The position numbers and the translations under genes were made by a program. Positions 1-7,309 of a stretch of 64,000 nucleotides of DNA are shown piece after piece. The notes beneath the pieces are model-generated. The model did no database searches, was not told where the DNA came from, and saw only the letters and a list, made by a program, of their open reading frames with translations. Location: assembly GCA_004208945.1 (NCBI GenBank), contig SGPE01000024.1:124001-188000 (forward strand). The letters are read 5' to 3'. The stretch comes from Pseudoalteromonas sp. CO133X (GTDB lineage: Bacteria; Pseudomonadota; Gammaproteobacteria; Enterobacterales; Alteromonadaceae). Within the stretch, counting starts at the first letter, position 1; each line of letters starts with the position of its first letter.

Positions 1-180
1 CATCGGGTTGGCAAATTCAAACGTGCCTTGACCATTGATGATAAAAACACCCTCAGCCATGTGTTGAAACATCTGTGCAATTAACGCGAGCTGATCTGAG
101 TTTATAGAGTTAGGTAACGTACCCTCAGCGTGGTTTGTGATTTTGCTTGTTTGTTTATTTTTGTTGTTGGAAATAGACAC
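1..180 (-). CDS. PAS-domain sensor protein, N-terminal part (runs off the left edge)
   Basis: This is the first 60 codons of a minus-strand gene. It starts at a GTG codon preceded by an AGGA ribosome binding site with about six bases of spacing. The reading frame is open to the edge of the window. After a polar Asn/Lys-rich start of about 30 residues the protein reads LIAQMFQHMAEGVFIINGQG and then FEFANP. This is the usual opening of a PAS domain (hydrophobic helix, GVFIIN strand, ANP turn). PAS domains of this type are often followed by GGDEF, EAL or histidine kinase domains, but none of that is visible here, so the output is unknown. The 147-base gap to the next gene holds no ORF I can support. 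Confidence 0.6.
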   Translation of the reverse strand, partial: MSISNNKNKQTSKITNHAEGTLPNSINSDQLALIAQMFQHMAEGVFIINGQGTFEFANPM

Positions 181-329
181 TCTCGTTCCTTTTTGCCAAT
201 GCAAACGTTTTTGGTGTCTATAAAGTTACTTAAAAAAGTGCAAATAAACCTTCTGGTAACCTTCTGGTTTTAAGTTGTTGTTTTTAAAGGCTCCAATAGT
301 GGAGCCTAAACTAATTTTCCGTATGGAAT

Positions 330-707
330 TTAAAGTTCTTTATCGTTCTTTACTTGGGGGTCTGTGCTTTCATAATTCGTCCCAGCTTTTTCTGCTATAA
401 AAATCATACATACGATACCCTCATTTTCGTCAGTATCGTAGATACTAATTGATTTGCCTCCATCATTGATAATGTAACTAAAATCATTCTTACAGTTTCC
501 CTCTTTATTACTAAATTTGGCACCAGTAAATAAGAAGCCTTCGTCTAGTGTTTCTTTATCAAGGGTATAGATGCCTAAGCTATTTCTTTCATTGACGGTG
601 CCACCACCTGAAACTTCTTTACCACCTTGGTAGTAAGAAAAAATAGCACTACCTTTGTTATCTAAAATAATTTTAACTGAAAAATTATATATCTTATTTT
701 TGCTCAT
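330..707 (-). CDS. Small beta-rich protein resembling the DP-EP family
   Basis: A 125-residue soluble protein without a signal peptide or membrane segment. It has alternating hydrophobic/polar strands (IYNFSVKIIL, GSAIFSYYQGG), a Gly-rich turn near residue 35, and a C-terminal STDPQVKND motif. The overall layout and the DPQ motif recall the uncharacterised DP-EP family of marine gammaproteobacteria. That assignment is from memory of the family, and the second EP motif is not clear here. The start has an AAGGAAG ribosome binding site four bases upstream. It begins only 17 bases after the stop of the large ToxR-STAND regulator on the same strand, so the two are probably cotranscribed. The function is unknown; a ligand or effector of the regulator is a guess from position only. 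It is AT-rich like the 3' end of its neighbour. Confidence 0.6.
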   Translation of the reverse strand: MSKNKIYNFSVKIILDNKGSAIFSYYQGGKEVSGGGTVNERNSLGIYTLDKETLDEGFLFTGAKFSNKEGNCKNDFSYIINDGGKSISIYDTDENEGIVCMIFIAEKAGTNYESTDPQVKNDKEL

Positions 708-724
708 GTTCTTCCTTTGTTTTC

Positions 725-3700
725 TTATAGTTTAAAGTTGTTTATGCCAATGTTTTTTAACTTTTCTGCTATATTTTTCGCTTTTTCTTTCTCTTTGGAG
801 CATATGTACACTTTTATAAGTGGGTAGTTTAATTTTATGCTCTCGGTTTTTTTTGAAATTTTTAATATTGAATTAATAGATTTTTTGCATGTTTCTATTT
901 TTTTTGTTTCTCCGTCAGAAAGAGTGGAAATTAATAGGTTTAACCTGACTTTTGTAATGATGCTTTCTATGCTTTTACTATTAAATATCTTTGCTAATGC
1001 GGTTTTGTCGTTTCTTAGCTCGTATAAAAGATGGGTGGCCTTCTTTTTTTTATTAATTTTAATTAAGTAACTTATGATATTTATCATGATGTTTATAGAT
1101 TCTATATCATTAAGTTTTCTTGCTGATATGAAGTTAATGATTTCACTCTCTACATTAATATCTTCAGCACCCTTCAGCAATAAGTGAAATGCAAGAGAGC
1201 GATAGTACGACATTTGAAACTTCTTATTTCTAGGATCTTGTAACAAAGCTTGATGTGCTTTTTCAGATGCGAATTGAGCTTTGAAAAGTGCTAAAGTTTT
1301 GTCTGGAAGGTAGCCAAGAAGGTAGCTTTGCTGAATATATGTATTAGAAACATCGCTTAGGATGCTCGCATCATTAGGAAAGCTTTCAAGCATACTTTCG
1401 AGTTCATTTGAAGCGCTATCGTACATACTTAATGCTTCGTGAAAGTTACCTAAATGTTCTTCTGTACTAGCTAACCAGCTAATAGTATCAGCCTTGTCTC
1501 TTAATAAATTTTTATCATCAGGTTTTAGCTCTAGTGCTCTGTTTTTGAGTTCTAAGGATTGGGTAAAACTCTGTTTTGCTTGCATGTAGTTAAATTGCTT
1601 TAAATACAATGAGCCTAACGAGTTGTAAGAATAAGATAACTCCATAATTGAGTTAAAGTCATTGGGGGCTAACGTGTACATTTGCTCGCTGTATTCTTGA
1701 TACCGTTTAAACCAAGGTTCGGTCGCATTGTAGTCGCTGTTATCATAATGTAATTGCCCAAGCCAAAAAGCATTGGCACCTGCGAGCATCAGTAAATCAA
1801 GGTTATTGGGTTGAATTTTTAGTAAAGACTCTAGTCGAACACGGGCATTTTCAAAGGCGGTGAAGGCTTCGTCGGTTTTGCCGCGCGAGTAGGCCACTTC
1901 GCCCATGGCCTCTAAGGTTTGAGCGTATTGAAAACGGTTATTAAACTGGGCTTGTTTATCGCTAAAGTCAAACAACGAAGCAGCTTCTTCATCTTGATTG
2001 GAAAAATACTCAAGAGCCTTATTACTAATACCATCCAGTAAATCCATACGCTTAACGCTTCTGAGTTTGTCGGCAAATTCACCGACCATAAAACCCAGTA
2101 AACTCTCAGCCTCTTGGCGTTTTTGTTTTGCTACTTGCTCAGCGTGGTAGCTGCGCACGCTCATGAATGTGGCAATAAAGGTTAAGCACACAAGTGTTGC
2201 TGCCGTGATTTGTAATACGCGCTTTTTACGTTTTGCTTTTTTATTAGAGGCTTTTATTAAAGCAAGTTCATCGTTCGACAGGCTAAACATAGGGTTACTC
2301 ACAAGGCTGTGTGCTTCTTGTAAGGGTTTACCTTGCGCTAGTAGGAAGTCGGTGTGTTTGTGTTCAAGCAGCCATCGCTCGGTGGCAAGTTGCACACGGC
2401 TTTTTATCGCTAAGCTTTGTTGATGCACAGCTACCCAGTCGATAGCGCGCTGCCAATGGCGCAGCAGCGCTTCGTGGGCAAGGCTAAAACAAGCTTGTTC
2501 ATTTTTAAGGTGCGATACAAACAAACGGCTGTCGACCATGGCTTGCACAAGCTTAGTTTGTGCGGGGTTTGTAAGTTCGCTCCAACGTGCAGCGCGGCTG
2601 GTGAGTGTTTCACCGTCTGGGTTTAGCGTGATCAGCCTTGAAAGCACAACGGCAAGTTCTGCTTGTTGCTCATTGGGTAATTGGCAGAATACTTGCTCAG
2701 CTTTTTGGCCAATCGCTCCTTCAATGGTGCCTAGGGCTTGGTACTCTGAAAATAGTAGTTCATTGTCTGGGCTGCGTTGCAAATACAGCTGCTGTAAAGT
2801 GTATTGCAGCATAGGCAGTGCATCAGGGTTATTGGCGGTGTCGTTACACAGCTGCTCATCAAGGGGGGTGTGATGTTCTGGGTGTGTTTGCCAACTTAAA
2901 CCCGCTGCAAGTGCAGGCAAGCGGATCATTTGCTTTAGCTCTGAGCGTGTGGGCGCTAATAAATCAAAATGTGCGCCATTGGCTTTACCTGCCATTAAAC
3001 TTGGTTGACTCACCACTTGTGGGTAAAAATCATTACGACAAGCGCTAAAAACGATTATCCAGTCACTGGTTGCTAAGCATTCAATGAGTTTTAAAAACTG
3101 ACTGCGTTCGTCATTTGTGAATAAAGGTGACGATAATAAGACTTCTAAGCGGTCAATAAATAAAAATAAGTAGGGTTTGGTGTGTTCATTATTAAGCTCA
3201 GCCAGTGCAGCTTTGCAGCGACTAATAATATGCTCTGGCTGTGTGGTTAATAACTCGCACAGTGTTTCAGCACTCATATCACTGAGCACGGGTGCATCGT
3301 TTATTTCTAAATCGAGTAGGGTAGAGGCTAAATCTAGCAATAAGCGGTCTTTATTTACATCGGCAAAGTCTAATTGGCAGTAACTATGAACACGTATGCC
3401 ATCATAGCCACTGGTATTCATTAAGGCAGGTAATACACCCGCGTTTACAAGGGATGACTTTCCTGAACCACTCGAACCTAAAATTAAACAAAAGGCACGG
3501 CCAAATTGAATCTGTGCAGATACTCGCTGTAATAAGGTTTCTATTTGCTTGTTGCGACCAAAAAACACCCCTGCTTGATCAGGCGAAAAAGCACTTAACC
3601 CGACAAAAGGCGAGTCACCTTGCCAAGCTGTTTGGCTGGCTTTTTGCTCTTCATCAAGGGGGAAGTTTAAATTGGCAATTACGCGGTAACCACGCTTACG

Positions 3701-3976
3701 AATGGTTTCGATGTACTGCGGGCTACTGGCTTTATCGTCAAATGCTTTACGAAGCTGCGTTATTACCTTGTGTAGTGGGTTATCGCCAAGCGCTACATTT
3801 GGCCAGCAGTGGCTGATAATTTCTTCGCTGGTTAACAGTTCACCCTGTTTTTCGCACAACAGCAATAATACATCCATCGCTTTTGGTTCAAGATGTTTGA
3901 CTTGTTCACCACGTCGTATTGAATTTGTGCTTGGGGTAACTTGCCATTCGCCAACAAAAAACAGCGCCGTACTCAT
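725..3976 (-). CDS. ToxR/OmpR-type winged-helix regulator fused to STAND NTPase, membrane segment and TPRs
   Basis: A 1083-residue one-component signalling protein. Residues 1-105 form a Trans_reg_C winged helix of the ToxR/CadC type, with LEPKAMDVLLLL, an HKVITQLRKAF recognition helix and a RKRGYRVI wing. Residues 123-510 match the novel-STAND NTPase 1 type: FFGRNKQ near 138, Walker A GSSGSGKS at 167-174, a Walker B-like LFLFIDRLEVL near 270-280, then a helical region with LAHEALLRHW. A basic stretch (KKAKRKKR) precedes one hydrophobic segment at about 588-606. Residues 620-920 look like tetratricopeptide repeats. By the positive-inside rule the DNA-binding and NTPase parts are cytoplasmic and the repeats periplasmic. 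The last ~150 residues are unusually rich in Lys, Ile and Asn. The target genes are unknown; autoregulation and control of the downstream small gene are plausible. The gap before the next divergent gene is about 225 bases. Confidence 0.85.
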   Translation of the reverse strand: MSTALFFVGEWQVTPSTNSIRRGEQVKHLEPKAMDVLLLLCEKQGELLTSEEIISHCWPNVALGDNPLHKVITQLRKAFDDKASSPQYIETIRKRGYRVIANLNFPLDEEQKASQTAWQGDSPFVGLSAFSPDQAGVFFGRNKQIETLLQRVSAQIQFGRAFCLILGSSGSGKSSLVNAGVLPALMNTSGYDGIRVHSYCQLDFADVNKDRLLLDLASTLLDLEINDAPVLSDMSAETLCELLTTQPEHIISRCKAALAELNNEHTKPYLFLFIDRLEVLLSSPLFTNDERSQFLKLIECLATSDWIIVFSACRNDFYPQVVSQPSLMAGKANGAHFDLLAPTRSELKQMIRLPALAAGLSWQTHPEHHTPLDEQLCNDTANNPDALPMLQYTLQQLYLQRSPDNELLFSEYQALGTIEGAIGQKAEQVFCQLPNEQQAELAVVLSRLITLNPDGETLTSRAARWSELTNPAQTKLVQAMVDSRLFVSHLKNEQACFSLAHEALLRHWQRAIDWVAVHQQSLAIKSRVQLATERWLLEHKHTDFLLAQGKPLQEAHSLVSNPMFSLSNDELALIKASNKKAKRKKRVLQITAATLVCLTFIATFMSVRSYHAEQVAKQKRQEAESLLGFMVGEFADKLRSVKRMDLLDGISNKALEYFSNQDEEAASLFDFSDKQAQFNNRFQYAQTLEAMGEVAYSRGKTDEAFTAFENARVRLESLLKIQPNNLDLLMLAGANAFWLGQLHYDNSDYNATEPWFKRYQEYSEQMYTLAPNDFNSIMELSYSYNSLGSLYLKQFNYMQAKQSFTQSLELKNRALELKPDDKNLLRDKADTISWLASTEEHLGNFHEALSMYDSASNELESMLESFPNDASILSDVSNTYIQQSYLLGYLPDKTLALFKAQFASEKAHQALLQDPRNKKFQMSYYRSLAFHLLLKGAEDINVESEIINFISARKLNDIESINIMINIISYLIKINKKKKATHLLYELRNDKTALAKIFNSKSIESIITKVRLNLLISTLSDGETKKIETCKKSINSILKISKKTESIKLNYPLIKVYICSKEKEKAKNIAEKLKNIGINNFKL

Positions 3977-4118
3977 AGTTTATCTTCTTTTTATTATTAT
4001 CGGATGGACAGATTCAGATTCTGTTCAGGTAATTCTAGATTAATACAATATTATGAGTTTAACAGCAAGTCTGTTGTCTTTTTTGAAACTAAAAAGTTCT
4101 TTATATGTCGTGTTTATA

Positions 4119-4166
4119 AAACTTTTTGTAAAGTTTGTTTGACTTTTTGTTTTTGTAGTTTAATCT
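4119..4166 (+). promoter_or_regulatory. Putative sigma-70 promoter with an upstream palindrome
   Basis: TTGACT (4139-4144) and TAATCT (4161-4166) are separated by 16 bases and lie 36 bases before the membrane protein start. Directly upstream is a perfect inverted repeat AAACTTT/AAAGTTT with a 4-base loop (4119-4136). The second gene of the operon encodes an Xre-type regulator, so the palindrome could be its own operator. This is inference from position and symmetry. Confidence 0.4.
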
Positions 4167-4201
4167 TTAGTCAAGTTAACTTTACTTTTAAGGTGAGAAT
4201 A

Positions 4202-4630
4202 ATGAATCAAACAGGATTAACATTTAAACAGCGCAATAAGCAAAATACCTTAAACCTAGCTAAGTGGACGGTAGCGTGGTTGCTAACGCTTGCTATTGCC
4301 TCGTTTGGGCCGCACTTTTTATGGCAAGATCAAACGGTGATAACTGTTGCTGCAATCGTTATAAATGTACTTGTTGGCGTGATGATGATTTTAGCAAACA
4401 AGCGACAACTTCAGGGCATGGATGAATTACAGCAGCGGATACAACTCAATGCCATGGGGATCACACTAGGTGCAAGCTTGGTATTTGGGTTAGCCTATTC
4501 GTTGTTACAATCGAGCGGATTAGTGCATTTTAACGAAGATATCTCACATTTAGTTTTGTTTATGGGCTTGACCTATTTAGTGTGCATTTTAGTTATGAAT
4601 AAGCAGTTGAATGACGAGGATGAAGCATGA
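4202..4630 (+). CDS. Small four-helix inner-membrane protein
   Basis: A 142-residue protein with four predicted membrane segments. They lie at roughly residues 21-40, 46-64, 83-101 and 112-130, with a charged loop (ANKRQLQGMDELQQRIQ) in the middle. The frame is open further upstream, but the ATG used here follows an AGGTGAG ribosome binding site, and the promoter-like elements lie within the upstream extension. The stop overlaps the start of the next gene by four bases (ATGA), so translation is coupled to the small Xre regulator. Pairs of a small membrane protein and a compact Cro/C1-type regulator are common in bacteria, but their function is mostly unknown. I do not recognise a specific family. 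Confidence 0.75.
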   Translation: MNQTGLTFKQRNKQNTLNLAKWTVAWLLTLAIASFGPHFLWQDQTVITVAAIVINVLVGVMMILANKRQLQGMDELQQRIQLNAMGITLGASLVFGLAYSLLQSSGLVHFNEDISHLVLFMGLTYLVCILVMNKQLNDEDEA

Positions 4631-4818
4631 AAAACCGCTTGAAAGTGCTGCGTGCTGAGCATAATTACACTCAAGCAAAATTAGCTGAGTTACTTGATGT
4701 ATCAAGGCAAACAGTGAATGCCATCGAAAAAGGTAAATTTGACCCAAGCTTGCCACTGGCATTTAAAGCCGCACGTTTGTTTAACTTGAGTATCGAAGAA
4801 ATATTTCAGGATGAATAA
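4627..4818 (+). CDS. Compact Xre/Cro-CI family transcriptional regulator
   Basis: A 63-residue protein made almost entirely of one HTH_3 domain: MKNRLKVLRAEHNYTQAKLA, then the turn and recognition helix with VSRQTVNAIEKG and FDPSLPLAFKAARLF, ending FNLSIEEIFQDE. This is the typical length and pattern of YozG-like stand-alone Xre regulators. The start codon overlaps the stop of the preceding membrane protein gene, so it is the second gene of a two-gene operon. It probably represses its own promoter, where a short palindrome is visible. The other targets cannot be told from the sequence. Confidence 0.9.
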   Translation: MKNRLKVLRAEHNYTQAKLAELLDVSRQTVNAIEKGKFDPSLPLAFKAARLFNLSIEEIFQDE

Positions 4819-4837
4819 AGGTGTTGCAAGCAGTAGG

Positions 4838-4880
4838 TGGCGTTTAACAGCGAATGTTAAAGCATTCTTGTTAAACGCCA
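4838..4880. terminator. 12-bp inverted repeat between convergent genes
   Basis: TGGCGTTTAACA (4838-4849) and TGTTAAACGCCA (4869-4880) form a perfect 12-base-pair stem with a 19-base loop. It lies 20 bases after the Xre gene and before the end of the convergent MFS gene. There is no clean T-tract, so it may be a weak bidirectional terminator or part of the adjacent repeat element. Confidence 0.45.
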
Positions 4881-4889
4881 TTTCTCTGG

Positions 4890-4911
4890 ACGATATAAAA
4901 TCGCAGCTACA
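4890..4911. repeat. Degenerate copy of the GCGCGAT/ATCGCGC palindromic repeat
   Basis: The segment ACGATATAAAATCGCAGCTACA matches the well-formed copies (for example 9477-9501) at most positions. The inner CGAT/ATCG pairing is kept, but the outer GC pairs are lost. It abuts the stop codon of the MFS gene. Confidence 0.5.
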
Positions 4912-4918
4912 TTTTTTG

Positions 4919-6109
4919 CTAACTTTCGACTCGTAGCTTTTTCATTTGTATCGCGCTTAATGACCACATTAAAAAGCCACCCAAAAAGAGTGCTGCAGAT
5001 ACATAGCCTGTTTGGCTTGGCAGTGCGCCTTCGGCAATCGCCATACCACCAAGCCAAGGACCAATGGCGTTGGCTGTATTAAACGCACATTGCACAAGTG
5101 CGCCTATCATTGCATGGCCTTGTGGTGATACATCCATTAACAGCGATTGGATCACAGTACCTAAACCAACGCTAAAGCCAATAAAGAAAATAACCGCATA
5201 TAACAGCCAAATATTGTGGCTGGCGCTTACATAACTGGCTGCAAATACAACAGCACCAATTAGCGCTGCCCCAGTGGTTTTTAATGGCGAGCGGTCGGCT
5301 GCTTTACCCAGTATATAGTTCCCTAAAGTACAGCCAATTCCAAACATAATCATGGCAATAGAAATCGTGTAAGCTGGTGTGTGAGTCACCACTAAAATAG
5401 TGTCGGCTATGTAGGTGTAAACACAAAATACGCCACCAAAACCAATAATAATGATACCCAGAATCGTCCACACCAGCTTGTTTTTAAGCACACTGAGTTC
5501 ATCTAAAATCGACGTGGGTGTCGTATTTTTTACGTTAGGTACGTACTTAACAATGAGTACCAAAGCCACTAAAGCGAGTAACGCAGTACCTGCTAGGCAA
5601 TAACGCCAACTAAAGTTTTGCCCAACCAGGGTAACCATAGGCACACCGACAATTGTTGCAATGGTTAAGCCCATAAATACTTTTGACATAAAGCTTGCGC
5701 GTTTGTCGGCAGGGGCAATGTCGGCGGCGAGTAAAATAGCCGCGGCAAAGTATGCACCATGTGGTAAGCCACTCAAAAAACGAAATAAAATCAGTTGTTC
5801 GAGTGAGTTTGCAAAAGCGCTTAAGCCATTAAATAAAAACATCATACTGACAAACATTAAGAGCGCATTACGTTTACGCATATTTGCTGTGGTGATCATA
5901 AAAAGCGGTGCACCCACAACGACACCAATTGCATAGGCACTAATGGCATACCCGCTTTGTGCTGGGGTTGATGAAAATGTTTCGCTGATAAGGGGCAGCA
6001 TTGGCATCATAGAAAATTCAGACAGGCCTAATATAAACGTGCCCAAAGCCAGTACTATCAGAATGGTAAACGTGCTTACGTTGCCTTGATTATTGGCTAC
6101 GGTAGTCAT
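4919..6109 (-). CDS. MFS exporter of the AraJ type
   Basis: A 396-residue major facilitator with twelve hydrophobic segments. Features close to E. coli AraJ are the start LALGTFILGLSEFSMM, the AISAYAIGVVVGAP segment, RFLSGLPHGAYFAAA in helix four, and FSWRY in helix five. This group exports drugs, sugars or arabinose-like compounds; no substrate can be named from the sequence. It stands alone. The upstream gap (6110-6352) is shared with the divergent universal stress protein gene and must hold both promoters. The downstream side faces the membrane protein/Xre operon across an inverted repeat. The start is the ATG with GGAGATCC just upstream. Confidence 0.88.
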   Translation of the reverse strand: MTTVANNQGNVSTFTILIVLALGTFILGLSEFSMMPMLPLISETFSSTPAQSGYAISAYAIGVVVGAPLFMITTANMRKRNALLMFVSMMFLFNGLSAFANSLEQLILFRFLSGLPHGAYFAAAILLAADIAPADKRASFMSKVFMGLTIATIVGVPMVTLVGQNFSWRYCLAGTALLALVALVLIVKYVPNVKNTTPTSILDELSVLKNKLVWTILGIIIIGFGGVFCVYTYIADTILVVTHTPAYTISIAMIMFGIGCTLGNYILGKAADRSPLKTTGAALIGAVVFAASYVSASHNIWLLYAVIFFIGFSVGLGTVIQSLLMDVSPQGHAMIGALVQCAFNTANAIGPWLGGMAIAEGALPSQTGYVSAALFLGGFLMWSLSAIQMKKLRVES

Positions 6110-6352
6110 GGAGATCCTTTAAAAATTGATTTTGAAAATGCCAGCAACAGGCAGGCTGTTCTGGTATGAGATGTGTGCCCATTGCTATTGTAATACAAAT
6201 TAACCACACTGATATAGTACTTTTTGGAACGTTCTACATTTGTTTGTTATAAGAAATTAAGCTGAACTTCTTAAGTCTTTGCTGTTCAAAATAAATACAT
6301 ATAAAAAGCCGACTATACTTGGTTTTACTGGCTTGGTTTGAAGGAGAGCATA

Positions 6353-7204
6353 ATGAAAAAGATATTCGCCTGTATCGATGGTTCATGTATGACCAGTGCA
6401 GTGACAGAAGCTGCTATTTGGATAGCCAAGCGTACTGATTACCCAATTAACTTTTTACATGCGTTAGAGCCTCCCTTGCCACAAGGCCGCGATGACCTAA
6501 CCGCGATTATTGGTTTAGGGTCGCAAACGTCCTTACTTGAGCAATTGACAAAACTGGAAGTTGAACGCAACAAAATGGCCTCTGAGCATGGCAAGCTGCT
6601 ACTTGAAGAGGCGGTAAAAAAAGCACAACATGCAGGAATGACTGCGGTTGAGCATCAGCAGTTTTCTATAAGTTTAGTGGACGCTTTACTTGATAATGAA
6701 GACGATGCTAGGGTGATGATTATTGGCCGTTCTGGTAAAGGCCACTATGATGACTTTAAAGTATTAGGCTCACATATCGAAACTTTAATCCGTCAAGTGC
6801 ATACACCCGTTGCGATTGTGCCGCCACACTTTCATGAGCCAACTAATTTTATGCTTGCCTATGATGGTAGCGAACATACAGACAAAGCAATAACACAGAT
6901 TATTAACGGGGGGATTTTAACAGGGTTAGATTGCCATTTAGTGATGGTTGATAAACAAGACGGTCAATGCCAAGACAAGCTAGATACAGCCTCGGCAAGG
7001 CTGGTTGAGCATGGTTTTAATGTTAGAACCCGTATGCTTGATGGTGATGTATACGAGGCGTTATGGCGTTATAAAAGTGATCACGCCGTTGACTTAATGG
7101 TGATGGGCGCATTTGGTCACTCTAAATGGCGACAATTCTTTTTAGGCAGCACGACACTAAAAATGCTTGAAGATAGCCGGATCCCTTTGGTGGTGCTGCG
7201 CTAA
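6353..7204 (+). CDS. Universal stress protein with two Usp domains (UspE-like)
   Basis: A 283-residue cytoplasmic protein with two tandem UspA folds, about residues 1-145 and 150-283. The first begins KKIFACIDGS and the second FMLAYDGSEHT. The C-terminal domain ends with the ATP-binding pattern G-2x-G-9x-G-S (GAFGHSKWRQFFLGS). The N-terminal domain has a version with one extra residue (GRSGKGHYDDFKVLGS). The frame is open to a TTG 15 bases upstream, but AAGGAG lies exactly in front of this ATG, which decides the start. Proteins of this kind respond to starvation and oxidative or respiratory stress. It precedes the copper receptor gene by 105 bases that contain hairpins, so readthrough is possible but not shown. 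Confidence 0.9.
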   Translation: MKKIFACIDGSCMTSAVTEAAIWIAKRTDYPINFLHALEPPLPQGRDDLTAIIGLGSQTSLLEQLTKLEVERNKMASEHGKLLLEEAVKKAQHAGMTAVEHQQFSISLVDALLDNEDDARVMIIGRSGKGHYDDFKVLGSHIETLIRQVHTPVAIVPPHFHEPTNFMLAYDGSEHTDKAITQIINGGILTGLDCHLVMVDKQDGQCQDKLDTASARLVEHGFNVRTRMLDGDVYEALWRYKSDHAVDLMVMGAFGHSKWRQFFLGSTTLKMLEDSRIPLVVLR

Positions 7205-7213
7205 TATTCTGAC

Positions 7214-7243
7214 CCCAGCGCACTGGGTGCGACAATATGTCGC
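7214..7243. repeat. Tandem small hairpins, second one related to the GCGCGAT repeat
   Basis: CCCAG-CGCA-CTGGG (7214-7227) is followed at once by GCGACA-ATA-TGTCGC (7229-7243). The second stem resembles the core of the dispersed palindromic repeats. No T-tract follows, so this is not an obvious intrinsic terminator for the stress protein gene. Confidence 0.4.
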
Positions 7244-7253
7244 GTGTTCAGAC

Positions 7254-7287
7254 TAATTAATGAGTTTTATAATCCACTCATTAATTA
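7254..7287. promoter_or_regulatory. AT-rich 11-bp palindrome upstream of the copper receptor
   Basis: TAATTAATGAG (7254-7264) and CTCATTAATTA (7277-7287) are perfect inverted arms separated by 12 bases and end 22 bases before the receptor start codon. Its position over the expected promoter or leader suggests an operator or a small 5' hairpin. No regulator is identified. Confidence 0.4.
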
Positions 7288-7309
7288 ACTATCTTATTTT
7301 TAAAGAGTT

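Noticed and set aside
837..1070. Plus-strand hydrophobic frame opposite the STAND gene
   Set aside because: Antisense shadow of the AT-rich 3' end of the regulator gene; Lys/Asn-rich coding reads as Phe/Leu-rich on the other strand.
2417..3383. Several plus-strand frames opposite the STAND NTPase gene
   Set aside because: They are antisense shadows with low-complexity Ser/Cys-rich translation and no ribosome binding sites.
3941..4201. Upstream extension of the small membrane protein
   Set aside because: It covers the promoter-like elements and palindrome and overlaps the start of the divergent regulator gene; the ATG at 4202 has a ribosome binding site.
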